Positions 26,268 through 37,813 are shown, numbered from the stretch's first letter. The stretch: DNA of 64,000 nucleotides from Rapana venosa (GCA_028751875.1 CM054134.1:50610251-50674250); one strand, 5' to 3'. Notes: generated by a model from the letters alone, not told the origin. Translations and numbers: made by a program.

Positions 26268-26712
26268 GGTGGGGAGGGGATGGCCTAGTACTAGTTAAGA
26301 GTGTTGTGCTCCTGATTTGACAACCTGGGATCAAGCTACCACAGAGGCGCATGTTTTAAGGGATTTTCCTCCAGATTAACATCAGTACTTACTGACTCCA
26401 CTCCCCAAAAAGTCCTTCTGATGAGATTATAATTATAAACCATGGCCCCGTGTATGAACACATGCAGAACACCTTGTGCAAACATTAAAAACCTATTCCA
26501 CCTTTCAGTTTCACAAGAGTATGTCATTGTGTGCCAGTAGGAACATATAACAATATTCTTTTAAAACTCCTGCACATAGGTGTCATATTTAGACTTCATC
26601 TCCAAAGTCTGAATGTGGCTACCTTAATCAAGTTAATGGAAGGTAAAAGCGATCACATGTATAATGCAAAATCTCACCATTGGTAAACCTTGCAGCTTTA
26701 ACAGAGGAACAC
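26268..26712 (+). mobile_element. tRNA-derived SINE, long-tail type, old copy
   Basis: Diverged head (GGATGGCCTAGTACTAGTTA), centre CTGATGAGATTATAA, and the long tail with GAATGTGGCTACCTTAA and TCTCACCATTGGTAAACC. Confidence 0.65.
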
Positions 26713-27298
26713 ACACACAAATTTTAAATATTCTGCTACAACTGCAAAAATTACAATGGTCTTGACTGAGATAATGTACAAAAAGGTCCATTTACTGATT
26801 TAGAAAGCAAAGGAGTCTTTGGACAGGACGCTGCTTCAAATGAATAGAAATTGTTGTATTATTTTTAATAATCCCATTCCATCTGATCTTGAGCTGTTGT
26901 CCATGCATGAGAGCTTGGGATGAGATAATAAACTGACAGAGAAAATCTTATGCAGCACGTATGCTATTGGCACAGATAAGATACCATGGCATCAAGAAGA
27001 AATGTCACTGGAAAAAAACCCTGTTTAAAAAGCCTCTAATAAATGAAACAAATACATGAGACAACAATGAAAATTACATGATATATGCTGGGTTTTATCA
27101 GCACAAGTTAATTCCTAAACATGTAAAACCAAAAAAATTATGAACTTCAGCACTCAAGATTTAATTCTTTTAAATAACAAATAGGTATAGTGACTGACTT
27201 GATGACAAAACAACAATAAGACCTAAAACATACTATGGCTACCATAGTACCAAGAATACAAATATACAGTGCTCTTGTCCACATACTTATTTTAAAAT

Positions 27299-27300
<2 letters not shown>

Positions 27301-27378
<78 letters not shown>

Positions 27379-27443
27379 TCATCTGATTCTGACTATGTAC
27401 ATGGGTGGTGCTGCTGCTCTGTGTGTGTGTGTATTGTATGTGT

Positions 27444-27526
<83 letters not shown>

Positions 27527-27570
27527 GTATGTGTAAATGTGTGTAAGTGTGTGTAAGTGTATGTGTATGA
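27301..27570. repeat. (TA)n and (TG)n microsatellites
   Basis: TA 27301-27376, TG about 27419-27524, then TGTGTAAG-like units. Confidence 0.95.
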
Positions 27571-27890
27571 GTCTTCTTTATCAAACACTCAGACAGCAAC
27601 TATTGTGTCTGTCATATCAGTGAACATTAAGCACGTGACAAGTCAGGCCCAGCACATCCGACTTCGGCATATCTAAGAGAATTGTTATATTCTAAGTCCT
27701 TCTGGAAAAAAGGCAGGAGAATGGGCCAAGAAGGCACAAAATAGACAAGAAAGAGGTGACAGGAAGAAAATTAACAAGATAGAGATAAAAAGAGGGATAG
27801 AAAAGAGTGAATTCCTAGCACAGAATTTCCAGAAGATGGGGATGCTATTCATGCTGACAGGCCCTCAACACCCTCACAAGGGAATGTGTG
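27568..27890 (+). repeat. Unclassified dispersed repeat R1, copy 3
   Basis: Third copy, shorter near the start, with GTCAGGCCCAGCACATCCGA and GATGCTATTCATGCTGACAG. Its last part is duplicated at about 27975-28030. Confidence 0.72.
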
Positions 27891-27907
27891 AGTGACAGTG
27901 AGTGAGT

Positions 27908-27964
<57 letters not shown>

Positions 27965-28034
27965 TGTGTGTGTGCATTGCTATTCATGCTGACAGGCCCT
28001 CAACACCCTCACAAGGGAATGTGTGACAGTGAGT

Positions 28035-28111
<77 letters not shown>

Positions 28112-28190
28112 TATGTGTGTGTGTGCGCGTGCATGTGTGTGTGTGTGTGCACGCGTGCATGTGTGTGTGCGTGCATGCGTGCGTGTGTGT
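27844..28190 (+). repeat. Duplicated block with (TG)n tracts
   Basis: ATGCTGACAGGCCCTCAACA...CTCACAAGGGAATGTGTGA occurs at 27850-27890 and again at 27985-28025, each followed by a long (TG)n run. The gypsy-like element begins immediately after the second run. Confidence 0.8.
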
Positions 28191-28197
28191 TTGCCAG

Positions 28198-29621
28198 GGA
28201 AAAACACCCAATGCCAACGATTGATGACCTGATCTCAGACCTGAACTCTGCAACTGTTTTTACTAAACTTGACTAGCGCCTACCATCAACTTGAGTTGGA
28301 TGAGTCTAGTTGTTATATCACAACATTTTCCTCGCACATAGGCCTCAGATGTTACAAACAGTTACTCTTTGGAGTGAATGCAGCATCAGAGATTTTCCAG
28401 AACACTATTGTTGACATGCTGAGCGATATTCCTGGTTCCCGCAATCTATCTGATGACATCATAGTATATGGTGAAAATAAAGAAAAACATGATGCTAGCC
28501 TCTGTACAGTCCTGCAGAGACTTCTTAAAAAAGGTGCAAGACTGAACAGAGAGAAATGTCTTTTCTCTGTAAACAAACTGATTTTCTTTGGCCATGTTTT
28601 CAGCAACAAAGGTATATCAGCAGATCCTGAGAAAGTCAAGACCATTATTGGCAGCAACTCACCCAAGAACAAAGGAGAAGTGCGCTCTTTTCTCAGTATG
28701 ACTCAATATGTCTCAAGATTTATTCCTCAGAATGCAACTCTCACTGTTCTTCTTCGTCAACTGACAAGGCAAGATGTTGAGTGGAGATGGAGAGACGCTG
28801 AACAGAATGCATTTGACAAGCTCAAAGAAGCACTCAATGGTTCAAACGTCATGGCATATTTCGACCCCAAGAAGAAAACCGAAATCATCGTTGATGCCAG
28901 TCCAGTTGGTATTGGTGCAATGCTTACTCAAGAAGGAAAAATAATCTGTTATGCAAGCAGAGCACTAACAGAAGTGGAGAGTAGGTACTCTCAAACAAAT
29001 CGTGAGATGCTCGCAGTAACATATGGAGTTGAACATTTTCACCTCTACCTTTTTGGAGCCCCATTCACTGTCACTACTGACCACAAACCCCTTCTGGGCA
29101 TCATGAAGAGCCAGAAACCCACAACAGCCAGGATTGAAAGGTGGTGCCTGAGACTGACTCCATATGAGTTTACACTCCAATACAAACCAGGAAAGAATGA
29201 GCTAAATCCAGCTGATTATATTAGTTGTCATCCTCACTGTCAACCCAAAAGAGACAATGCTGCTGAAGAATTTATTTACTACATTTTGCAAAATGACATA
29301 CCAAAGGCAATTACTCTAAAAGAAGTTCAACGTGCAGCTCAAGATGATCATCAGCTTCAAAGGGCAATGCAAGCTGTGCAAACAGGAAGATGGACGGATC
29401 CAGAGATATCTGCGTATGCCAGATTCAAAGATGAACTGTCAATTCTTCTCCGTGGATGTCGTCTTGTGATTCCGCAAGCTCTTCAACAAAGAACTGTTGA
29501 AATTGCACACAGTTCACACCAGGGCATCGTCAAAACAAAACAATTCATCAGGGAGAAGGTCTGGTTCCCTGGAATTGATCGCCTTGTGGAAGAGACTGTA
29601 AAAGCCTGTATTCCATGTTAA
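28198..29621 (+). pseudogene. Gypsy-type reverse transcriptase-RNase H, frameshifted
   Basis: The first 20 codons (PTIDDLISDLNSATVFTKLD) hit TAG at 28273. The frame then shifts to a 450-codon ORF from 28269: SAYHQLELDE, the catalytic Asp pair in NLSDDIIVYG, the connection domain, the RNase H start EIIVDASPVGIGAMLTQEG, TDHKPLLGI, and an integrase zinc-binding start with H-x4-H (IAHSSHQG) and C-x2-C (ACIPC). It ends at an in-frame TAA where the family normally has a sense codon. The element cannot make a full Pol. Confidence 0.85.
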
Positions 29622-30541
29622 GCCTCTTACCCAGGCCCCAAACAACGTGAACCGTTGTGTCCAACTCCATTACCCGCAGCCCCATGGACAGAAATCTCTC
29701 TTGATTTCGCTGGTCCTTTCCCCTCTGGTGACTATGTAATGGCTGCCATAGACGATTACAGTCGTTATCTGGAAGTTGAAATCATTCAGTCAACATCCTC
29801 AAGAGTGGTGATTCCCAGACTGGACACTATTTTGCTCGCCAAGGATTCCCTTTGACAGTGAAAACTGACAATGGTCCTCCTTTTAATAGCAAAGAATTTC
29901 ATGATTTTGCGACTGAAGCTGGATTTCACCACAGGAAGATCACGCCTCTTCACCCAGAAGCCAACGGAGAAGCAGAGAGGTTTATGAGAACACTCAACAA
30001 ACTTGTCTGTATGGCAACAACTGAAGGAAGAAATTGGAAATCACAACTTTCTCATTTCCTTCGCCAATACAGGGCTACCCCACACAGCTCTATTGACATC
30101 TCTCCATTGGAAGCCCTCACTGGCCGTAAGATTAATGCTGGCCTCCCTCAGACCATGACAACTCCACCCAGAAACCCCTCTCACTCTCACATTGTTCGTG
30201 CTGACGCTGCAAGCAAATCCAAGATGAAGGAATACACTGATCACAAAAGACATACTCGCCCTTCTGTTTTGAAAACTGGTGACACTGTATTAGTAGGACA
30301 AGACAAACAAAACAAACTGTCCACAGCATTTTCACCTGTTCCTTTTCAAGCTGTCAACAAAAAGGGAAGCATGGTAACTGCTCAAAATCACAACAAGCTG
30401 ATCACCAGCAATTCTTCCCATTTCAAAAAGATTGGTGGTCAACCCCTGGCTCCTGAGGAAGACTGTGATGATGATGAAGAAGAGGAAAGTGCTGTGTCAA
30501 CAACACCAGCCATGCCTGTAACAACACCTCCATGCCTGTAA
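29622..30541 (+). pseudogene. Gypsy-type integrase core, frameshifted
   Basis: The DDE triad is recognisable: Asp in SLDFAGPF (about 29700), Asp in KTDNGPPF (about 29865), Glu in HPEANGEAERF (about 29960). A shift near 29845 separates the first Asp (frame ending 29855) from the rest (frame 29852-30541). The C-terminal part ends in a minisatellite where the frame is lost. Integrase inserts the cDNA into host DNA; this copy is dead. Confidence 0.8.
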
Positions 30542-30603
30542 CACCTCCATGCCTGTAACACCTCCATGCCTGTAACAACACCTCCATGCCTGTAACAACA
30601 CCT
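30510..30603 (+). repeat. Minisatellite in the gypsy pol tail
   Basis: Five head-to-tail units of 20, 17, 17, 20 and 20 nt around CCATGCCTGTAACAACACCT. Neither unit length is a multiple of three, so each unit shifts the frame. The Pol-like ending (RPVRVKKRPTYLSDYVLN, stop 30799-30801) lies in another frame after it. Confidence 0.85.
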
Positions 30604-30988
30604 CCATGCCAGCCTGATCAACATAGTTCCCAGACACCAATGGCACGCAAACCCATGACTTCAACACAGACCCCCAGACGTCTCTGCCAGTCCACTCCGG
30701 TATCCAGTGCCCCATGTGCCACCGACAATATCAATTTTCCAGCCAGACCAGTCCGTGTCAAGAAACGTCCAACTTACCTATCAGACTATGTCTTAAACTG
30801 AAGGATTGAAAATTTGATTTTGAAAAACTGACATTCATAACAAAAACAGATGTTTAATTGCTTGATAATTCATTTGCAGTTAGTTCAAATTTGTTCAGTT
30901 TTCATACTCTGGGTTTACTACATTGTAATATTGATTGCCTGTTGTTACTCTTTAAATGTTACTATTTTGCTTTCAAGTTGAGGAGAGA

Positions 30989-31646
30989 TGTTGTGTCAAA
31001 CCGAAAGATATACGGGAAGTATCTTCATTGAAGAAGTTATAAAATAATTACTATTTTAATTAAACTAAAGCATCCCAGACTGCACTTGGTTAACGACGAA
31101 AAAACAGCCACCATCTCAACAACTTTCGTCCGAGTTATCTGATTTCTATCAAGCATAGAACAAACATAAAAAGTGTGTGCATGCGCTCTGTGTGTGTGTG
31201 TGTGTGTGCCCGCGCGTGTGTTTGTGTGTGATTTATTTTCTAAGTTATCTTGGAATGTTCATACTAATTTGAAATGTAGTTTTCTTGTGTCTTTCAAGAT
31301 AATTATATGAATCAATGTGCCTGTCAGTATTGTAACTGTCCTTCATGGGTTGATTAAAATTTAAAGTTTAAACTTTAATTAAAGTGTTTTTGACTTGACA
31401 GTTGAAACACACACTTATCACACTGACACACCAAGACAAGGTATTCCCCAGTATGGACAATATCACCATAATCACACATGCCACTCTATGACATGTGGCA
31501 TATATTAGTCATGCAACACCCCAAGCCCCACAAGAGATGATCCATGCTAGAGTATGCCTCTGATGGCATCCTTTGGAGCTGAGACAATGAAGAGCGAGAA
31601 TAACTTCCCTTGGTGTAAGACCAGGAGCCACAACCTAAACGTAACA
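30989..31646 (+). repeat. Candidate 3' LTR of the gypsy-like element
   Basis: It begins TGTTGTGTC right after a purine-rich tract and could end at CGTAACA (31646), giving TGTT...AACA inverted ends. There is no second LTR in the window to align, so the 3' boundary is a guess. Confidence 0.4.
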
Positions 31647-32367
31647 TTCATAAATAAATAATACAGTTGTGAATGTATCTACTCTGTTTTTAACCATTTG
31701 TAATACGTCTATAGTTTCAGTAGATCGAATGGTTTACATATTTTTCATTCGATACTTCTAGGTCAGTAGATTAAACACTGTCGTTCACGATAGGTCTAGA
31801 CTCTAGCCTACTCGAAAACGTAATCAATCTGTATTTTTCAGGGAAACCATAAAAATGACACAAAACAGCCTATCTACATGTGCATGTTAGACACTCAATC
31901 AAACGATCTATCCTTCTTTTATATTTTGTTTGATAACAGAACAGACAAAATAATTCGGTTCAGGCCTTTCTTCGAACAATTTAGATTCATGACAATGCTG
32001 ATTTCATGTGAAATAGAAACTCTCGATTAAGATAAGTGCCCAATTGATCGTTGGATTTATATATCCAACTGAAAAACATATATCTAACAAACTGAAATGT
32101 ATCATTATCACTGCTGTCTGAATGCTTTTTGATTCATCATTTTCGATTCTATGTGGACTGCTGTGTGTCTTGAAAGATTGTTCATCACTTCATGCTGATC
32201 AATCCTGATGACTACAGACTAGCCTACCACACAACGTCAAAGAAAAATGCCCAAATCAAAGACAAAAATGTAAGATGATTAGTCATTGTCGAATGAACAG
32301 CGAGCAAAAGACAAATCTGTCGTTGTCAGTGATGAGATTTGAACGAATAGATCATCGTTGTACTTAC
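31647..32367. other. AT-rich DNA between LTR candidate and promoter candidate
   Basis: No coding or repeat element recognised. Confidence 0.5.
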
Positions 32368-32560
32368 TGAGAGGCTTATGTCGTCTGCTGCAATGATGGC
32401 AACTTGATCACATTTTCCTCCGGTTTTTCAAACACTGTCCACGCGCATGCGCTCTTGCGCCGTTTCTGTCGGCCTTAGGCTAGCCTAGTAGGCTTGGCTT
32501 AGGCCTAGGCTAGGGCCTACCCAACAGCAGAGCCTGCCACCCCAGCTCGCTTGCTGCCAA
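32368..32560 (-). promoter_or_regulatory. Candidate promoter and first exon on minus strand
   Basis: GC- and CpG-rich compared with its surroundings. The perfect NRF1-type palindrome GCGCATGCGC lies at 32443-32452. Reading the minus strand leftwards, a strong donor A|GTAAGTAC has its exon end at 32368. The stretch contains an ATG directly followed by TGA, so it would be non-coding 5' UTR. No downstream coding exons could be recognised, so the gene, if any, is unknown. TAGGCCTA-like words cluster here too. Confidence 0.3.
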
Positions 32561-33152
32561 ACCCATCCCTTTTGGGTTTCGATCGCAGAGTCGAAGAAGA
32601 CAGGATTCGACATTTCTTTTCATCCCCCCCCCCCCCCCTGTTTGTTTCTTTTCTAGTATACTCAGCCCACAGACATGGGATTGCTCGTCAAGGAAAGTTA
32701 CAACATGAGAGTTGGTAGTTAATCTGGAATTTCTCCATTCCAGAACAGTACTTCGTATGTATAGCCTAAAGGTAGGCCTACTAGTTTTCATTTTGACATC
32801 CATCACTGTGATAGGCCTAACTATGACCCCCCTCCTCCCCCCCCCCCCCCCCCCCCAAAAAAAAGGCCTTGGCTTGATGATCAAAGCAACTTTTACAGAC
32901 CCTGTTATAACAGAAGAAGAACCAATTAGGCTACAAAAGTACAAATATGCCAGAAAGTGCCATTCAAAAAGCAAACGTGGTTTCAGCAGAAATAATCCAT
33001 GAGCTGTAGATCAGGCTAACAGAAACAGAAAATAGGCTAAGCCTGAACAAATAATTTCGCTAAAACTTTGAAGGTAGATTGAGATAAAAATAAGACACAA
33101 TAATATTCTAGCAGTATTGTACTCTCTGAAGGGGACTTGACAGACAAAAATT

Positions 33153-33156
<4 letters not shown>

Positions 33157-33215
<59 letters not shown>

Positions 33216-33347
33216 CTCTCTCTCCATGACTAGGACGATCTTAACATGTGCAATGTTAAATCCCAGTAAGTGCTAATGGTGATAGTGTTGATGATTTGAA
33301 AACTGTATGCAATATCATATGGATTGAAAATGTACTGTGCTCTCTCT

Positions 33348-33405
<58 letters not shown>
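33157..33405. repeat. Two (CT)n microsatellites
   Basis: CT runs at 33157-33224 and 33340-33405, separated by unique AT-rich DNA. Confidence 0.95.
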
Positions 33406-33408
<3 letters not shown>

Positions 33409-33802
33409 GTCCTCTCATTTTATTGTTTGCCTATAGATTTAATTGTCGTGTTTACAATTAATATCCTGTTGAATGCTTTATTCAGATTTAATATTTCAGT
33501 TTTATTGCGTAAGTTGACTGTATTTGAGATTTAGTATTTTGATATATTGTTTTGAGCGTACCAATTATGTAGAGCTAATTTCAAAGTGCAGATGTCTTTT
33601 TTATGACTATATATGATATTCATAAAGATTTGATTTTGGCATTGATGCATGGTGTGAGTGCACGAAATAAAAGAATTTGTCATTTGTCACAGAGAATTAG
33701 CTTCCCTTTTTTAGCAGCCAGCAACAGTCAAACCTCTTACAATATTCTCAGTCTTCATTATACTGATTTCGAAAATGAATATTTCACACCAACACAGTGT
33801 TC

Positions 33803-34050
33803 CTGACTGATTGGAAGTCCATCATGCAGAGTCTTTAGGCGCCAGAGGAAGAGCAGATCCTAAGAGACGCCAAAGAAGAACTAAGCTTCCTCAGCCAAAG
33901 AACTGTGGTGGTTCTGCAATGAACCCCCTCCCATTGTGACATATAGGGCAACGAAGAGGCAGACCACTTGTTCAAGGCAGGCAACAACATAGAGAAGTCA
34001 GCCCACCGAGTGTGAAGTAAGGAAAATCCTGAGCAACAGTTTCAGGAAAG
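33803..34050 (+). mobile_element. I-like LINE, RNase H remnant (left part)
   Basis: The translation LTDWKSIMQSL, then HCDI-GNEEADHLF, corresponds to the RNase H end of I-type LINEs. The element resumes at about 34563 after another LINE 3' end that appears to have inserted after TTCAGGAAAG (34041-34050). Confidence 0.6.
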
Positions 34051-34562
34051 CATGGTAACCTGCTGCAGATACCTTGTGCTTAAGAATACCTAGATTCAAC
34101 CAGTCCACCGTTGGCCGTTGCTCTTTCTCTGTTTCTGGTCCATAGATCTGGAATGACCTCCCTCTCTCCCTTTGCCAAAAGCCTTTTTTTGACGCTTTTA
34201 AATCCGGCCTCCAGACACATTTATTTCAAACCTAAGATTCTCCCCTCTTGTTCCATTTCATTTTTGTCCCTGCCCTCAACGCCAAACCAGCGATCATCCT
34301 GCTGGAGTGCACACCATTTATGTGTGCGTGTTAGCGTGTGCGTGCGTGCGTGCGTGCAAGCGCCTGTGTATAAATTTGAATTTGTGAAGACCCCCCCCCC
34401 CCACAACAAATATTAATTGTAACTGGCTGCATGTGTGCGTAGGATGAATGAAAGCGCTTTGACTTGGGTTTTTTTTGCAAGATATAGTGCTATATAAATT
34501 CCATGTATCATCATCATCATCATTATGATTATGATTATTATTATTATTATTATTATTAACAA
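34051..34562 (+). mobile_element. CR1/L2-like LINE 3' end with (ATT)n tail
   Basis: In broken frames it encodes FSVYGPRIWNDLPLS and then F-DAFKSGLQTHLF, the characteristic C-terminal block of CR1/L2-like LINE proteins. The 3' UTR contains GAAAGCGCTTTGACTTGGG and GTGCTATATAAATTCC and ends in ATC/ATT repeats (34507-34560). The same 3' tail appears on a SINE at 41.2 kb. Confidence 0.6.
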
Positions 34563-34830
34563 CGCTTGGACGTTGGGCCAGAAGATGAAAAGGACGGCAT
34601 ACTTGAGCCAGAGAGAGCTGCCCACAACCCCTCTCCCATTTCCTGCAGTCCTGTCCTACTTTCAACACTGCAGCACCAGACATGGCCCATCCCAGTAGAG
34701 CTCCAGGAAAAACCATGGGGACTGGAGAGGTTACGGTGAAAGATTGCAGACTTCACTGTCCAGACCGGATTAAATTCTAGCATGGCCAGAGAACGCAGGA
34801 TAAGAAGAGAAAGAAGAAAATTTATGTTTG
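34563..34830 (+). mobile_element. I-like LINE 3' end (right part)
   Basis: Closely parallels the 3' end at 61.8-62.17 kb: CCAGAAGATGAAAAG, CCTCTCCCATTTCCTGCAGT, CCCAGTAGAGCTC, then AGAACGCAGGATAAGAAGAG. It is probably continuous with 33803-34050 before the nested insertion. Confidence 0.6.
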
Positions 34831-34892
34831 AATTTTGTGCATGATTGTCTACCCTCTGTCCCCTTGTGAATGGGTGAAAAGCCCAACAACAA

Positions 34893-34956
<64 letters not shown>

Positions 34957-34965
34957 ATACAATAC

Positions 34966-35000
<35 letters not shown>
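34893..35000. repeat. (CT)n microsatellite
   Basis: Interrupted CT runs directly abutting a truncated SINE; a further CT tract lies at 35198-35232. Confidence 0.95.
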
Positions 35001-35196
35001 CGAGGTCCGTGTGCGAACGCACACATAACATCGTGCGCACACTTAAAACCTGTTCTGCATTTCGGAAGAGTAGGCCATTGTGTGCCAGTGGGAAGGGATA
35101 ATAAAATTTACAAAACTGCAAACACATGGCTGGCATCTGGATGTAAAAAAAAAAAAAAAGTACATAGTACTTATTCCATTATCCTCGAAATCGAAG

Positions 35197-35198
<2 letters not shown>
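35001..35198 (+). mobile_element. SINE 3' two-thirds
   Basis: Starts within the centre (CGAGGTCCGTGTGCGAACGC) directly after a CT microsatellite and ends with ACTTATTCCATTATCCTCG, followed by another CT tract. Confidence 0.65.
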
Positions 35199-35235
<37 letters not shown>

Positions 35236-35237
<2 letters not shown>

Positions 35238-35540
35238 TAGTGGAAGATGAAGTTCATTTTGTGCTGTGCTGTCGGGTATTAGATGTTAGACAGAATTACA
35301 TTCCGGTAAAGTATAGTAGACAGCCTAATTTATTTAGATTCTGTTTACTTATGGCATCTAGTCATCCTGAGATTGTGCGCAGCCTTGCTTTATATTTGTG
35401 TAAAGCCTTTAGAATAAGAGATATCTTGGTTTCTTAAGTCATATTTTTGTAACTGGTTTTTACTGTGGTGGTCGTGGTTATACAATAACATTTTGTGGTT
35501 TTTTTTGTGCTTCCTTATTTTTCTCAATAAAATACTAAGC
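35236..35540 (+). mobile_element. LINE C-terminal fragment
   Basis: 65 codons reading EDEVHFVLCCRVLDVRQNYI, then LFRFCLLMASSHPE and LYLCKAFRIRD. A D-E-x-H-F-x-L-x-C...LR segment at the end of the ORF is common to several mollusc LINE proteins; I cannot name the clade. TAA at 35435 is followed by AATAAA near 35526. It adjoins a CT microsatellite on its left. Confidence 0.55.
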
Positions 35541-36386
35541 AGTTCGGCAACCCCCCTTCATGTATGGGCCAATTGCCTTTTTGTGAATTAATATTTCCAG
35601 TTCACTTTCAAGTTCTCTGTTTTTATGATCCACTGGGAAATCATTTGCAGAGACGCCTGCTCGCTGGGGTTTGACACTAACACAATCAACAGTTGATTGG
35701 TGGGAGGGAGAAGACCAGAACCCTAAAGGTTTTTGTAGAGGCAGCTGAAAAGTATTCCCCTTGGATCTTGGGTGGGGGGGGGGACAAAAATTCAACTTTA
35801 TGAAGTTTACATGAATTTCCCTTTTAACTACAGGCCAACTGTCAAGCTTTCTTCTAGAATTTCTTTCTTCTCTTCAGCAGTCATAGATTTAGCAAATTCC
35901 TAAGATGTTTACACAGGCCACCTATATTGAATATTCCCTTATTTCAGTCCTTTCATTATGATAAGAGCCACTGATTCCATTCTGCTTGGCCTTCCTCGCT
36001 ATCTTTTTACATGTACAGGTAGGCCTACATTACAAGAAGATAGTGGGGTACAGTTTCTCTCAGTTCTTTCTTTTCCCTGTTCTTTCTACTGGCTTTCTTC
36101 CAGCTTCCTCCACTCCTTCCTTTCTTAAAACACTGATTTATCTGCTTCTTTGTCACTTTCTTATTGTGTACGTTCTTTTTGTCTTTATTCCTTTCTTTCC
36201 TCTGCTCTTTTTCTTCTTTTTTCCTTTCGTTTTTTCCCCGTTAACTGTCTTTGTTTTCTTTTATTCTTTCTTGTTTGTGTGCTTTTTGTTTGTTTTTACC
36301 TCTCAATTTTCTTTGGTGTTGCCTTCTTTCTTTTTTCTTTCTTTCGGTCTGCTCTGTCCCCCCCCCCCCCTTAATCTATTCTATTA
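35541..36386. other. Unannotated, T/C-rich DNA
   Basis: Strongly pyrimidine-rich on the + strand from 36050 to 36370. The long Phe/Leu-rich frames there are compositional. Confidence 0.5.
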
Positions 36387-36645
36387 ATTCTTTTTTATTT
36401 CGAGGATAACGGAATAAGTGTTCGCACTCTTTTTTTTTCTTTTTCCTTTAAACATCCAGACCCTGTGTGAATGCAATTTTGTCATTCGTTCTCACCGGTG
36501 CAAATGGCCTACTCTTCCGAAAGGCAGAGCGGGTTTTAACGTGTGCGCAATATGTTCTGCTTCGCCCACGGGGCCTCGGATTATAGCCTCAACGGAGGTG
36601 AATCAAACCTGGTCTCGAACCCCGGTTATCAAATCAACGAGGACA
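36387..36645 (-). mobile_element. SINE copy upstream of ZC3H15
   Basis: Minus-strand copy: tail CGAGGATAACGGAATAAG, TGGCCTACTCTTCCGAAAGG, centre GGCCTCGGATTATAGCC, and B-box-like CTCGAACCCCGG near 36615. It ends about 190 nt before the candidate promoter. Confidence 0.65.
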
Positions 36646-36839
36646 ATCCGTAAAGCTGTCTCGTATCTTGAAATGCATTTTTTTTTTTATAAAAAGGGCA
36701 ACAATAATACCCCCACCCCTCTAAACAATACAAAAAAACAAGAAAACAAAATTATGTAAACTAAATAAAATGATAATTTAGGCCTAAGGAAAAAGTTTTT
36801 GGGAGGAAGAGGTGGAAATACAAAACTAAAGACGCTAGC

Positions 36840-36932
36840 TTTACCGATCACAGCTTCCGGTCTGTTTGGTGTGTTCTGTGGCGCAACACGTTCACTTCAC
36901 GATCAGATTAGTCAAAACTTAAAAATTTAGCC
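36840..36932 (+). promoter_or_regulatory. Candidate ZC3H15 core promoter and 5' UTR
   Basis: The stretch before the start codon is richer in G+C than its surroundings and contains CTTCCGG (an ETS-type site on the opposite strand) near 36856. No TATA box is evident, as expected for a housekeeping gene. The transcription start cannot be fixed from sequence. Upstream DNA is AT-rich and then a SINE (36387-36645). Confidence 0.4.
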
Positions 36933-37004
36933 ATGCCCCCTAAAGGGAAGAAAAATGAACCCAGCAAGAAGACACAAGAGAAGGCAAAAGAGAAGGTTAT
37001 TGAG
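36933..37004 (+). CDS. ZC3H15: ZC3H15 exon 1 coding part (residues 1-24)
   Basis: Encodes a Lys/Glu-rich start beginning [13 protein letters not shown], like the MPPK start of the family. The donor is GAG|gtaaat, phase 0. The bases before ATG are gcc (G at -3), an acceptable initiation context, and an in-frame TAG lies 24 nt upstream. Confidence 0.93.
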
Positions 37005-37813
37005 GTAAATAAAGATCATTTGTTTGAAAATCGGCAAATCTCATGGTAGTAATCCTGTTTGGAATAGTTAACTTGATACAAAATCTGTCACTGTGTGACA
37101 AAGTTAGGTTTCATAAGTACACAAGTATCACGAACCTGATTAAAATTTGTCGTAAGAATATATTTCAGTTGAATGGTTTGTTGTCTTCCCGTGTATGTAC
37201 TTTCACTAACAGTGCAATGATGATACTGATGTCCCTGGTGAAAAATTACTTAATATTCCAACAGATGAAGCAGCTGCTATTTTATCACTACTACTAGTAG
37301 TAGTGTTACTATTAGTAGTAACTAATTTACTTTTAAACGTTTGTCTGCCTTTTGTTGTTGTTCGTTCCCCAGCTTTACACCCTGGGGGTCACCCAGAACA
37401 TGCACTCTGCCTCACTCATCCCACCTGGGAATCTCTGTGACAGGAACTACACACTGGATGAGAAGTTTGGTGTATGACTCTTTTTCAAGCACCTCGCCAT
37501 ATAGGCAGCCATACTCCGACTTCAGAGGATTTTTTTTCTCCTTTAACAAAGGAGGGTGTGGGTTGTTGTGTTAAGAGCTTGTCATGGCTGAAGGCAGTCT
37601 CAACACAACATTTTACAACATAACATTTTAGTGTAGGCCTTGGCAATTAGCTGACATCAATAACTGACACAGCTTTTGGCCTGGGCCAAGTCTGCCTTTT
37701 GTCATGTCATTGTATTTTACAGGTTTTTCTATGTAAAATATTTTAATCTCCTTTCTGTAGTGTAGAACTCTCTTCCTCCCCTTCTAGAGTGGGGAGAGAT
37801 TGTGTGTGTGTGT

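Larger units (their letters stand above)
25477..27300. other. AT-rich DNA around a CT repeat and an old SINE
   Basis: Apart from the CT/CTAT tract and the SINE at 26268-26712 I see no feature. Confidence 0.5.
28195..31646 (+). mobile_element. 5'-truncated Ty3/gypsy-like retrotransposon
   Basis: It starts inside the RT domain directly against a TG microsatellite, so the 5' LTR, gag, protease and first part of RT are absent. It then runs RT, RNase H, integrase (HHCC then DDE), a polypurine-like AGTTGAGGAGAGA (30976-30988) and a candidate 3' LTR. The gene order RT-RH-IN places it with Ty3/gypsy (Metaviridae) elements. Confidence 0.85.

Noticed and set aside
32510..33002. 154-codon minus and 96-codon plus frames near the GC-rich patch
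   Set aside because: They run through G/C homopolymers and show no domain, so coding is unlikely.
37210..37235. TGATGA-like boxes in ZC3H15 introns as possible box C/D snoRNAs (also 52759 and 53957)
   Set aside because: No CTGA D box at a suitable distance with a terminal stem was found for any of them.
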